A program made the position numbers and the translations under genes. This document shows positions 6,852 through 12,999 of a stretch of DNA of 29,524 nucleotides, in pieces (positions within the stretch are counted from its first letter, which is position 1; each line of letters opens with the position of its first letter). The stretch comes from a virus. The stretch spans positions 1 through 29,524 of the IMG/VR virus record IMGVR_UViG_3300020420_000047; one strand, written 5' to 3'. The notes below the pieces were generated by a model. It saw only the letters and a list, made by a program, of their open reading frames with translations, did not search any database and was not told where the DNA came from.

Positions 6852-7009
6852 AAGCACTAATAGTTAAATGGCAAGACACCAACAAATATGTCTTACACGT
6901 TAAGTCCAATAATGATCTATTGCTGCAAAGAAAAAAACAACAACACGAACATTTAAATCCCAAGATTGTATCTTGGGATGAATGGGAACTAATCCAAAGG
7001 TGTCAATAA
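6848..7009 (+). CDS. Small hypothetical protein (53 aa)
   Basis: A 53-residue ORF starting MKALIVKWQDTNKYVLHVKS and ending ELIQRCQ. The ATG overlaps the preceding stop and is placed behind a perfect aaggagaaaacaATG site, so translation is very likely. The stop shares one base with the next ATG. It has a basic centre (QRKKQQHEHLN) and three tryptophans. I do not recognise it. Confidence 0.72.
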   Translation: MKALIVKWQDTNKYVLHVKSNNDLLLQRKKQQHEHLNPKIVSWDEWELIQRCQ

Positions 7010-7242
7010 TGAAAGTATATGTAGTACAAAATCCAATGGATGCTAGTGACTCAACAGTAGTTTTTACTTCCAAAGCTAAAGCTGAATACTATGCTAGAAG
7101 CACAAACCAATCTGACTTTGGTGGAGAAGAAGTATATACAGTTGAAGTGCATGAGTTTGAAATATCAAAGCAAGGCATTTTACAAGCCATAAGTGCTGGT
7201 GCTGATATTTGTGGCGGTAGTGATATTGGTTATGAAATATAA
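7009..7242 (+). CDS. Hypothetical protein (77 aa)
   Basis: Starts MKVYVVQNPMDASDSTVVF. The ATG at 7009 overlaps the upstream stop by one base, and a longer in-frame start at 6982 would overlap the previous gene, so the shorter form is used. The pattern KVYVVQNP ... VFTSKAKAEYYAR ... VYTVEVHEFEI resembles small phage proteins with a beta-alpha-beta fold in which a helix of the type SKAKAEYYA follows the first strand. The C-terminal part is glycine-rich. Function unknown. Confidence 0.75.
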   Translation: MKVYVVQNPMDASDSTVVFTSKAKAEYYARSTNQSDFGGEEVYTVEVHEFEISKQGILQAISAGADICGGSDIGYEI

Positions 7243-7472
7243 TGAAAGAAGATCATAAAATGCAAAACTCATGGGAAGCCATGAGTAAGGCAAGGACAGC
7301 AAAATATAAAGCCTATAAAAAAGATGTCATGCCAATTATCAAGGAGATACAAGCATCAGGTGTTAAATCTTTACAAGGTATCGCTGATGCTTTGTCAGAT
7401 AGAAAAATAAAAACCAGATATGGCAAAGATATTTGGCATCCCTCACAAGTTAAGAATTTATTAGAACGATGA
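7242..7472 (+). CDS. Small HTH protein resembling a recombinase C-terminal domain
   Basis: 76 residues. The segment PIIKEIQASGVKSLQGIADA, then LSDRKIKTRYGKDIW and HPSQVKNLLER, matches the helix-turn-helix 'recombinase' module that follows the catalytic domain of large serine recombinases (pattern G-x-S-L-x-x-I-A ... T-x-x-G-x-x-W ... V). The catalytic domain is absent, so it is probably a stand-alone DNA-binding protein, not a recombinase. Start may be 7242 or the Met at 7260. It could be the regulator of the AATAGTTGTAA operators, but this is only a guess from position. Its last seven codons were copied in the downstream methyltransferase duplication. Confidence 0.7.
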   Translation: MKEDHKMQNSWEAMSKARTAKYKAYKKDVMPIIKEIQASGVKSLQGIADALSDRKIKTRYGKDIWHPSQVKNLLER

Positions 7473-7499
7473 TTCCATTTCCAGATAAGAAATACAATA
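7451..7499 (+). repeat. Duplicated junction, copy 1 (gene end plus methyltransferase start)
   Basis: A 49-base block that spans the last codons of the HTH gene and the first 10 codons of the first methyltransferase. It matches 8000-8048 at 45 of 49 bases. The part upstream of the ATG is nearly identical although it codes only in this copy. Confidence 0.85.
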
Positions 7500-7999
7500 C
7501 TATTGTAATTGACCCACCTTACGATATATCTATGTCAGGCAAAGTCAAAAAAAGACCTAATAAAAAAGAAAAATTAGATTATCCAACGATGTCTCTAAAA
7601 GAAATACAAAATTTACCAATACAAGATTTATGTAATGTTGGTTGTCATGTCTATACTTGGACTACCAATAAAATGCTTCCATATACTTTTGATATTTTAA
7701 AGTCTTGGGATATAAATTATCATCTAACTATGGTTTGGACAAAACCTGCTGGGATAGCACCGTGTATGGGGTATGTGTTTGGTACAGAATTTTGCTTACT
7801 CGGTTTTGCTGGAAAACCAATGCAAAAATTTAAAAACATAGGTAAGTTGAATTGGTTTCATCATCAAAGTATAAAACCACACTCTACAAAACCACAGTCT
7901 TTTTTTAATTTAGTTGAAGAAATGTCACCTAGTAATTATTTAGAAATGTTTGCACGAAAAAAAAGAGATGGTTGGGATGTATGGGGTAATGAAATTTAA
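7469..7999 (+). CDS. MT-A70-type DNA adenine methyltransferase, copy 1 (DPPY)
   Basis: 176 residues. Motif IV is DPPY at residues 15-18, the catalytic loop of N6-adenine methyltransferases, within the MT-A70 fold (YPTMSLKEIQNLPIQ, VYTWTTNKM, MVWTKP). The C-terminal motif EMFARKKRDGWDVWGNEI binds the SAM cofactor in relatives. It probably modifies phage DNA to escape host restriction. It starts with an ATG overlapping the preceding stop (cgATGA) and has no strong Shine-Dalgarno. It is a paralogue of the next gene: both begin MIPFP and KKYN and end GWDVWGNEI, yet the middles have diverged strongly. Confidence 0.88.
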   Translation: MIPFPDKKYNTIVIDPPYDISMSGKVKKRPNKKEKLDYPTMSLKEIQNLPIQDLCNVGCHVYTWTTNKMLPYTFDILKSWDINYHLTMVWTKPAGIAPCMGYVFGTEFCLLGFAGKPMQKFKNIGKLNWFHHQSIKPHSTKPQSFFNLVEEMSPSNYLEMFARKKRDGWDVWGNEI

Positions 8000-8048
8000 T
8001 AAGAATTTATTAGAGCGATGATTCCTTTCCCAAATAAGAAATACAATA
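8000..8048 (+). repeat. Duplicated junction, copy 2 (relic of upstream gene end)
   Basis: Second copy of the 49-base block at 7451-7499. The bases before the ATG at 8018 (taagaatttattagagcg) are a non-coding relic of the HTH gene's 3' end, which shows that the duplicated unit began inside that gene. Confidence 0.85.
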
Positions 8049-8554
8049 TTATCTATGCTGATCCAGCTTGGTCTTACAAAGATAAGGCAAGTGCTGGACA
8101 GCGTGGTGCAAGTTTCAAATATCCAACACAATCACAAGATTGGATCTGTAATTTACCTGTTGCTGATATTTCTGCCGATGATTGTGTTTTGTTTTTATGG
8201 ATCACTATGCCTAAATTAAATGAAGTTATGGAAGTTATTGATGCTTGGAATTTTGAATACAAAACTTGTGCTTTCACTTGGATAAAAAAAAATAAGATAA
8301 AACCTACTTGGTTTATGGGCATGGGAAGGTGGACAAGGGCAAATGCAGAATTATGTTTGTTAGCCACAAAAGGAAAACCACAAAGAATAAATGCTGGTGT
8401 GCATAGCGTTGTAGATACACCGATTGAAAGACATTCAAAGAAGCCTGATTGTGTGAGAGATAGGATTGTTGAACTGTGTGGAGATTTACCAAGAATAGAA
8501 TTATTTGCAAGAGAGAAAACCGAAGGTTGGGATGTTTGGGGAAATGAAATCTAA
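8018..8554 (+). CDS. MT-A70-type DNA adenine methyltransferase, copy 2 (DPAW)
   Basis: 178 residues. The catalytic motif is DPAW (15-18), closer than copy 1 to the DPPW of MT-A70 enzymes, followed by SYKDKASAGQRGASFKYPT, which is typical of phage and prophage MT-A70 proteins. Further conserved blocks are LFLWITMPKL, FTWIKKNK and RANAELCLLATKG, and the C-terminal LFAREKTEGWDVWGNEI. Probably an anti-restriction methyltransferase with a target different from copy 1. It ends over the start of the next gene. Confidence 0.9.
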   Translation: MIPFPNKKYNIIYADPAWSYKDKASAGQRGASFKYPTQSQDWICNLPVADISADDCVLFLWITMPKLNEVMEVIDAWNFEYKTCAFTWIKKNKIKPTWFMGMGRWTRANAELCLLATKGKPQRINAGVHSVVDTPIERHSKKPDCVRDRIVELCGDLPRIELFAREKTEGWDVWGNEI

Positions 8555-8744
8555 AAAGAAATTAAGACTGCGACTCAATATGTCGCACGATTCTGTTTAT
8601 ATTAATTTTGATGATTTTAGATGTGTCTTTAAAGAACATGGCATTACCTGTGTTTATTTGGTTGGTAAAGAAGAACCGATTGAATGTCGTGACTCTGTTG
8701 ATGAAATATCAGATCAAGTTTATGAGCATTATGCAAAAAGTTAA
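8544..8744 (+). CDS. Hypothetical protein (66 aa)
   Basis: Starts MKSKKKLRLRLNMSHDSVYI. The ATG at 8544 lies inside the last codons of methyltransferase copy 2, and a second ATG at 8580 (MSHDSVYINF) is possible; the true start is uncertain. A basic N-terminus is followed by a beta-rich segment (SVYINFDDFRCVF, ITCVYLVGKEEPIEC) and an acidic helix. Soluble, no recognised motif. Its 3' end overlaps the next ORF. Confidence 0.6.
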   Translation: MKSKKKLRLRLNMSHDSVYINFDDFRCVFKEHGITCVYLVGKEEPIECRDSVDEISDQVYEHYAKS

Positions 8745-9012
8745 AAGAACCTTTAGTTCTGCGGTTAGGCAACCATATCAGGATGCCATAGGTATAATAT
8801 TGAAGATCATTGATTATCATAACGAACAAGCTAGAAAGGATTTTGGCAACTCTGAATTTCATAGCAAACAAGCTACTGTTTTGAAATTATGGATGATTGA
8901 TATGAAAGAATTTATTACCAACAATGAAAAAAAAGAATCCCTATCAGTACAAACAACCAAAGAAAAAACAGGGCGAGAAAAAGTTTTATCAAGCATTGAT
9001 GAAAATGTATAA
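8731..9012 (+). CDS. Hypothetical helical protein (93 aa)
   Basis: Starts at the ATG at 8731 (MQKVKRTFSSAVRQPYQDAI) or at 8722; longer in-frame starts overlap the previous gene heavily and read like out-of-frame sequence. The product is predicted largely helical (IILKIIDYHNEQARKDFG, ATVLKLWMIDMKEFI) with a charged, probably disordered tail. It lies directly before the exonuclease gene, so it may belong to the recombination module. No motif recognised. Confidence 0.62.
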   Translation: MQKVKRTFSSAVRQPYQDAIGIILKIIDYHNEQARKDFGNSEFHSKQATVLKLWMIDMKEFITNNEKKESLSVQTTKEKTGREKVLSSIDENV

Positions 9013-9035
9013 ACAAAATAAACAAGGAGAAGAAG

Positions 9036-10019
9036 ATGAAAACAAAAAAGATTGAACATACTGCTGAAGCTGTTGGAAAACTTACTGTAGATTATGAGCC
9101 ATCAGCGAGTATTTTAGAGCCTATAATTACAGGACAAAATCCTTATCAAACTAGAAATCAAGTGTTAGAGAATTGTCATAAAGCCATGAATGGTGAAGAT
9201 ATAAGAATACCAACTAATAATTATATGGAAGTTGGAAATGTCTTAGAAAAACCTGTGGCAGAATTGGCCTGTAAAAGGATTGGCTTATTAGATGCAGAAT
9301 TAGTTATTACTGAAGCAGTTAGGCACAAAAGAATCACTTTGAATGGCTCAATAGATGCTATTGGTGTTGCAGACAATCTATTTATTACCAAAGATGTAGA
9401 GAAAGGTTTTTATTGTCCAGAACTTGAAGAAGGTGAAGGAATCAAAGTTAATGGTAAAGGAATTATGGAGATAAAAATAACCAATGCACCATTAACTGAA
9501 AGCCTACCAACCTATCGTGGTGTCATACAGGTCAAGGCTTTAATGGCAATAACAGAATTTTCTTGGAGTGTTGTTTGTGTTTTAAATGGTTCTGATCTAA
9601 GAATGTATTTCTATCAGCGTGATGAACAATGGGAGAAAGATGTGCTTGAGCCTAAAGTTATAGACTTCAACAGCAGAATAGCTAATTGTGATTGGTATGA
9701 TCCTTTTGATACTAAGGAAGCTGGATATATCACACCGCAAGACAATGGTGAGTCCACAGAACTAACAAAGCAAGACCAAGTACAGATAGATAACATTGTG
9801 GCTTGGGAAGCACAGATAAAGAACCTGAAAGACAATATCGAAGAAGCTAAGAAAAGCATTATGATGTCTATGAAAGAAGCTAAAGAAGGCTATTCTGAAA
9901 GCCATAAGGTTGTTTGGCAGACTGTTAATTACAAAGCACAACCTGAAAAGGTAGTACCAGCAAAAGAAGCCTATACTTCAAGAAGATTTAGTATTAGAGA
10001 ATTACCAAAAAAAGATTAA
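9036..10019 (+). CDS. YqaJ-like viral recombination exonuclease
   Basis: 327 residues. Pattern of the YqaJ/lambda-exonuclease PD-(D/E)XK family: glutamates in MEVGNVLEKPVAELA (about 64-78), NGSIDAIG with the catalytic Asp near 107, MEIKITN with Glu145 and Lys147, and Gln165 in GVIQVKALMAI. The C-terminal third is coiled-coil-like (IDNIVAWEAQIKNLKDNIEEAKKS), as in longer family members. It should resect double-stranded DNA for recombination or genome maturation; the annealing partner may be the SSB-like protein, as no RecT, Erf or Bet gene is visible. The start has a strong aaggagaagaagATG site. Good confidence. Confidence 0.86.
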   Translation: MKTKKIEHTAEAVGKLTVDYEPSASILEPIITGQNPYQTRNQVLENCHKAMNGEDIRIPTNNYMEVGNVLEKPVAELACKRIGLLDAELVITEAVRHKRITLNGSIDAIGVADNLFITKDVEKGFYCPELEEGEGIKVNGKGIMEIKITNAPLTESLPTYRGVIQVKALMAITEFSWSVVCVLNGSDLRMYFYQRDEQWEKDVLEPKVIDFNSRIANCDWYDPFDTKEAGYITPQDNGESTELTKQDQVQIDNIVAWEAQIKNLKDNIEEAKKSIMMSMKEAKEGYSESHKVVWQTVNYKAQPEKVVPAKEAYTSRRFSIRELPKKD

Positions 10020-10026
10020 ATAATTC

Positions 10027-10080
10027 TTGCAATAGTTGTAAAAATCATTAATATAATAGTTGTAATTATCAATAAAGGAG
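10027..10080 (+). promoter_or_regulatory. Rightward promoter/operator copy 2
   Basis: Carries two AATAGTTGTAA motifs (10031-10041 and 10055-10065). A perfect -10 TATAAT (10052-10057) lies 29 bases before the ATG, with TTGCAA at 10027 as a -35-like box at long spacing. The second motif overlaps the -10 and start region, as an operator would. The same aaggagaaaattATG leader follows. Confidence 0.68.
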
Positions 10081-10086
10081 AAAATT

Positions 10087-10407
10087 ATGAAACTTGCAAA
10101 AAACATTTTATCTTTTGAAAGAGTTGGATATAAGTATGCAATAGCAGAAGTTGCAGATTCAATATGTGGTTGGAAAGTTTTAGAAAAGAAAAAACTAACC
10201 AATGATGATCCTGCAATGTTTTGTGTTGTTAAAGGCAAAAAAGTAGTTAAAGACAATGCAATTTATTGGCAAACAAAAAGACTTTGTAATGATAAAAAAT
10301 ATTGTTTTGATTACATACAGTTTTTGTTAGGCAAAACTCAGATTGAGCCAAAAGTAAACTTTAACAATTCAAACTTAGAACACTTAGCAAACAAATTTAA
10401 ATTTTAA
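10087..10407 (+). CDS. Hypothetical protein under its own promoter
   Basis: 106 residues starting MKLAKNILSFERVGYKYAIA, basic, with five cysteines (CGWKVLEKKK, FCVVKGKKVV, RLCNDKKYCFDY) but no clear zinc motif. It lies at the end of the rightward block behind promoter copy 2 and a perfect AAGGAG site, so it can be expressed apart from the methyltransferase and exonuclease genes. No recognised family. The gene is followed almost at once by the convergent lysozyme gene. Confidence 0.8.
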   Translation: MKLAKNILSFERVGYKYAIAEVADSICGWKVLEKKKLTNDDPAMFCVVKGKKVVKDNAIYWQTKRLCNDKKYCFDYIQFLLGKTQIEPKVNFNNSNLEHLANKFKF

Positions 10408-10411
10408 AATA

Positions 10412-10846
10412 TCAATTCTCCCCTATAACGAGTCGGTAGTTTCTATCGGCTCGTTTTTTCACTTGTTTTGCATAAGTTGAATCCAACAGTTCTTCACCAG
10501 CTAGTTCAAAATCTCTTTCTTCTAAGGCTTCAATCATTCTGGTGAACTTGCACAACTTTTTGATGCCAAGATTGAAACATAGGTCGCATAGGACTAATCT
10601 AACATTGTATGGCATTGATTTCCAAAAAGGTATGTTTCTATCAAGATCAGCAAACACACCTTCCATATCATTAATCAACAACATTTCAGCTTCAACAGAA
10701 GTGATGCCATTTTGTTCAATATTTCTACCAACACCTATGGTCAAAAATCCGCTAGTGCATTTATAAGGGTGTAATTTGATGCCCTCATTTTTGATGAGCA
10801 TTTCTTTTAAATCATCAATTAATTCTTGGGTAACTCCTGTTTCCAT
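10412..10846 (-). CDS. Endolysin: T4-type lysozyme (glycoside hydrolase family 24)
   Basis: Cuts the glycan strands of peptidoglycan at the end of infection. 144 residues with the family's catalytic spacing E-x8-D/C-x5-T: Glu21, Cys30 and Thr36 in NEGIKLHPYKC and TSGFLTIGVGR. A Cys in the second position is a known natural variant. There is no signal peptide or N-terminal anchor, so release depends on the holin just upstream; the two genes overlap by one base. The last codons of the gene contain the terminator for the opposing rightward operon. Confident. Confidence 0.92.
   Translation of the reverse strand: METGVTQELIDDLKEMLIKNEGIKLHPYKCTSGFLTIGVGRNIEQNGITSVEAEMLLINDMEGVFADLDRNIPFWKSMPYNVRLVLCDLCFNLGIKKLCKFTRMIEALEERDFELAGEELLDSTYAKQVKKRADRNYRLVIGEN
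10427..10459 (+). terminator. Rho-independent terminator of rightward operon, inside lysozyme gene
   Basis: Left arm aacgagtcggtag (10427-10439), loop ttt, right arm ctatcggctcgtt (10443-10455): a 13-bp stem with two G-U pairs, running into tttttt (10454-10459). It stops + strand transcription 20-50 bases after the last rightward gene and lies wholly in the lysozyme coding sequence. Confidence 0.82.
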
Positions 10847-11226
10847 TACTTCGTATCAGTTCTTTTTAATTTGTCATAAGACCTCAAACCTGACATACCA
10901 AGTAAAGCCATAAGGATTGCAGATAATTGTGAGAAATCAAACTCAGGCATTTCAATCTGAGTCCCAGAAGTTTTAATTATCACTTCTAATATTGGTGCAA
11001 GAACAAAATGATAACCAAGTGCAAAACTACAAATCCAACCAACAGAAGGCCGCCAATTGCGTTGAAATGGAGAACCCTTTGCTTCTATTTTATTTACTTC
11101 AATTTGAGCAAGATTAGCCTGATGAAATAAAGTAGCAAGTTCGTGATCTAGTTGTGCTTGTAAATCTTTATCTTTTACAAACTTACCAACAATATCACTT
11201 ACAGGTTTTATTAAATTTTCAATCAT
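10846..11226 (-). CDS. Holin, GTA-type three-transmembrane family
   Basis: 126 residues. It has an N-terminal soluble helix (MIENLIKPVSDIVGKFVKDK), a GSPFQRNWRPSVGW motif characteristic of the GTA_holin_3TM family, and hydrophobic segments at about 64-85 and 103-118. It should permeabilise the inner membrane so that the lysozyme can reach the wall. The ATG at 11226 overlaps the preceding gene's stop by eight bases, and the gene is followed directly by lysozyme. Good confidence. Confidence 0.85.
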   Translation of the reverse strand: MIENLIKPVSDIVGKFVKDKDLQAQLDHELATLFHQANLAQIEVNKIEAKGSPFQRNWRPSVGWICSFALGYHFVLAPILEVIIKTSGTQIEMPEFDFSQLSAILMALLGMSGLRSYDKLKRTDTK

Positions 11227-11581
11227 CGTTTTTACCTTCTAATATTTTTTGTAATTTTATAGCTTTTTCATGTGCTGTATCAGCGTGTAAATCTTTATCA
11301 ACTATTTTTTCTAATTTAAGGCTTTCTATTTTATTATTGCTTATATACCGCCATGTGTAGCCATCACGACCATAAATGCCAAATACTGTGGTAGATATGC
11401 CTATTTTGATTATCATAGCTTGTTCGCCATCTAATAAGACCTTATCGCCTTCCTTGAACTGTGAATTAAGTTTGAATTTAAGACCTTTGATGAATGATAC
11501 GGAATAGTCTTTGAGAGCAAGACCACCTAAGACACTTGCTAAAAATATTGATATTTCAAGATAATATTCTTCAAGATTCAT
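11219..11581 (-). CDS. Membrane protein with MscS-like beta domain, in lysis group
   Basis: 120 residues. One hydrophobic segment near residues 8-30 (EISIFLASVLGGLAL) is followed by FKEGDKVLLDGEQAMIIKIG, then TVFGIYGRDGYTWRYISNNKI. This looks like the beta domain of small mechanosensitive channels (F-x-x-GD-V ... G-x-A-x-V ... T ... IPN-x-x-I). The start is the ATG at 11581, one base after the upstream stop; a further Met at 11599 would overlap. It lies between two other membrane proteins of the lysis group. It may assist or time lysis, or adjust the membrane's response to tension. Family resemblance is by eye, not a search. Confidence 0.6.
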   Translation of the reverse strand: MNLEEYYLEISIFLASVLGGLALKDYSVSFIKGLKFKLNSQFKEGDKVLLDGEQAMIIKIGISTTVFGIYGRDGYTWRYISNNKIESLKLEKIVDKDLHADTAHEKAIKLQKILEGKNDD

Positions 11582-11582
11582 T

Positions 11583-11819
11583 TCACATGAAGAAAGCATT
11601 GATTACTAAAGATGTGAGCAAAGTAATAACAATACCAGCTACTTGCCACAATCTAGTGTTTTGTGTGTTGATGTCAGTTTCTATTGAATCTAATCTGCGA
11701 AAATTTTCTTTCCACTTTTGTTCGCACACTCTTTCATGTCGTTCTAAAGAATTAGCTACTTGCTCTACAGTAGGTCGTTTAGCTAATGGTTTTTTACTTG
11801 CTATTTTTTTTCGTGGCAT
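11583..11819 (-). CDS. Coiled-coil protein with C-terminal membrane anchor (XhlA-like)
   Basis: 78 residues. A basic N-terminus (MPRKKIASKKPLAKR) precedes a coiled coil (about 20-58, ERHERVCEQKWKENFRRLDSI) and a single C-terminal transmembrane segment (VAGIVITLLTSLVINAFF). This layout is that of XhlA/hemolysin-type phage proteins that work with holins. The ATG at 11819 follows gaaggtgcagaca, a good ribosome site; a GTG three codons upstream is less likely. Part of the lysis group with the next two genes. Confidence 0.68.
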   Translation of the reverse strand: MPRKKIASKKPLAKRPTVEQVANSLERHERVCEQKWKENFRRLDSIETDINTQNTRLWQVAGIVITLLTSLVINAFFM

Positions 11820-12033
11820 TGTCTGCACCTTCTAAACTTTCTTGCAATAATTTTGACTTTAAATCTACTAATTGTTTTTTATCTGAAAATTCTCTAGCCA
11901 TTGGTTCTAACTCGATACATCTACTTTGCAAAGATAAAATGTCATCAAACAAACTTCTTTGTTGATCTGTCATATCTTCTTTATTGAATTCTTCTATTTC
12001 TCCATTATCTTTTTGTATTTTTAAATTAGTCAT
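11794..12033 (-). CDS. Small coiled-coil hypothetical protein
   Basis: 79 residues starting MTNLKIQKDNGEIEEFNKED at 12033, two bases after the upstream stop; a start at 12045 overlaps that gene and is less likely. Helical with heptad-like pattern (SLQSRCIELEPMAREFSDKK) and a basic tail. Overlaps the XhlA-like gene by 26 bases. Similar short helical proteins occur between tail fibre and lysis genes in other phages, but I cannot name a family. Confidence 0.7.
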   Translation of the reverse strand: MTNLKIQKDNGEIEEFNKEDMTDQQRSLFDDILSLQSRCIELEPMAREFSDKKQLVDLKSKLLQESLEGADNATKKNSK

Positions 12034-12034
12034 T

Positions 12035-12319
12035 TTACTCTTCATCTTCTATTGGTTCTAAGAAACCTTTAATTTTTTGTTCTTGTTTTATTGCTAAATC
12101 TATATCTTCTGTATTTACAAAAAATTCATTATTCTCTTCAATAATTAAATTTTTACTTTTTTCTTTGTTTAATTGTGCTACATATTTTAAGGTGTTGTCA
12201 TTTGGGTTGTCATAAAAAATACAAACTCTTTTGAACTCTTCATCTTTTTCATCAAAATCAACAATATAGCTTGTTTCTTCAACACCGCTCACATATTCAT
12301 TTATTTTTTGTTTAGCCAT
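12035..12319 (-). CDS. Hypothetical acidic protein
   Basis: 94 residues starting MAKQKINEYVSGVEETSYIV. Rich in D, E, N and K, with alternating strand-like segments (YIVDFDEKDEEFKRVCIFYD, LIIEENNEFFVN). No membrane segment. It lies two bases after the stop of the fibre-related gene and before the small coiled-coil gene, so it may be a fibre accessory or assembly protein. Not recognised. Confidence 0.72.
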   Translation of the reverse strand: MAKQKINEYVSGVEETSYIVDFDEKDEEFKRVCIFYDNPNDNTLKYVAQLNKEKSKNLIIEENNEFFVNTEDIDLAIKQEQKIKGFLEPIEDEE

Positions 12320-12321
12320 AT

Positions 12322-12999
12322 TTACGCAAAAGTAAGAGTTGTTTGAGTCGAAGGTGCGGAAAAAGGTGGATATGTAGATGTGTTATTGTTTGGTGCTGGT
12401 ACTGATTGATTTGCACTATTATCCCATCGCCAAATTACATGGGGCGTTGGATCAGAAAGTGCTTCTGTGAATGAAGCATCACTTCTTAAAAAAGAAGTAC
12501 TGCCAACAGTAAAACTTGTAAAAGCACTAGAATTTGTGTTTGAAATACTACCAGCAGATGTTCCGACATATAACTGCAAATTACTTAAATTTACAGTTGT
12601 AGTTGTACTTGCAAGAACAAAAGCACCCAATATAGTATTACCATTCAAAAAACCTGTAGCGGTTGTTGGACTTAGTGCCTGACCTGTTAAGGGAAAATAT
12701 ACATTTAGAAGTTGTCCTGAAGGCGTGAAACCCATATATCCTCTGTAGCGATACTGTACAGAAAAGAAAGTAAAAACACCTGTACCAACTGTTACACTTG
12801 GATTAGTAGGTGCAGAACTAGCACCATAAAAATCATCAAAATCAATAGTTGTTCCTTGAGTGCTATTAATAGTTTTGCCAGAAGCAGGAGTTAATCCTCT
12901 AATATCAGTATCATTTAAAGAACAAGAAGTACCTGTAGTACCACCAGCTTCAACATGAATAGCGTTCAAAGATAAAGCACCTGAAGTTGGTAAGGCCAT
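12322..12999 (-). CDS. Virion-associated protein with marine-phage N-terminal motif
   Basis: 225 residues. The N-terminus (MALPTSGALSLNAIHVEAGG, then SLNDTDIRGL and FDDFYGAS) is a short module that I know from tail fibre and other virion proteins of many marine phages, where it probably serves for attachment to the virion. The remainder is a Ser/Thr/Asn-rich beta structure (TTTTVNLSNLQLYVGTSAGS), consistent with an adhesin or receptor-binding tip. The ATG overlaps the stop of the S74 fibre gene as tAATGg. Likely a fibre-tip or distal adhesin. Confidence 0.68.
   Translation of the reverse strand: MALPTSGALSLNAIHVEAGGTTGTSCSLNDTDIRGLTPASGKTINSTQGTTIDFDDFYGASSAPTNPSVTVGTGVFTFFSVQYRYRGYMGFTPSGQLLNVYFPLTGQALSPTTATGFLNGNTILGAFVLASTTTTVNLSNLQLYVGTSAGSISNTNSSAFTSFTVGSTSFLRSDASFTEALSDPTPHVIWRWDNSANQSVPAPNNNTSTYPPFSAPSTQTTLTFA

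Noticed and set aside
7242-7472. Serine recombinase (integrase)
   Set aside because: Only the helix-turn-helix module is present; the catalytic serine domain is missing.
9000-9056. 18-codon ORF overlapping the exonuclease start
   Set aside because: Too short, lies across the exonuclease ribosome site, and has no ribosome site of its own.
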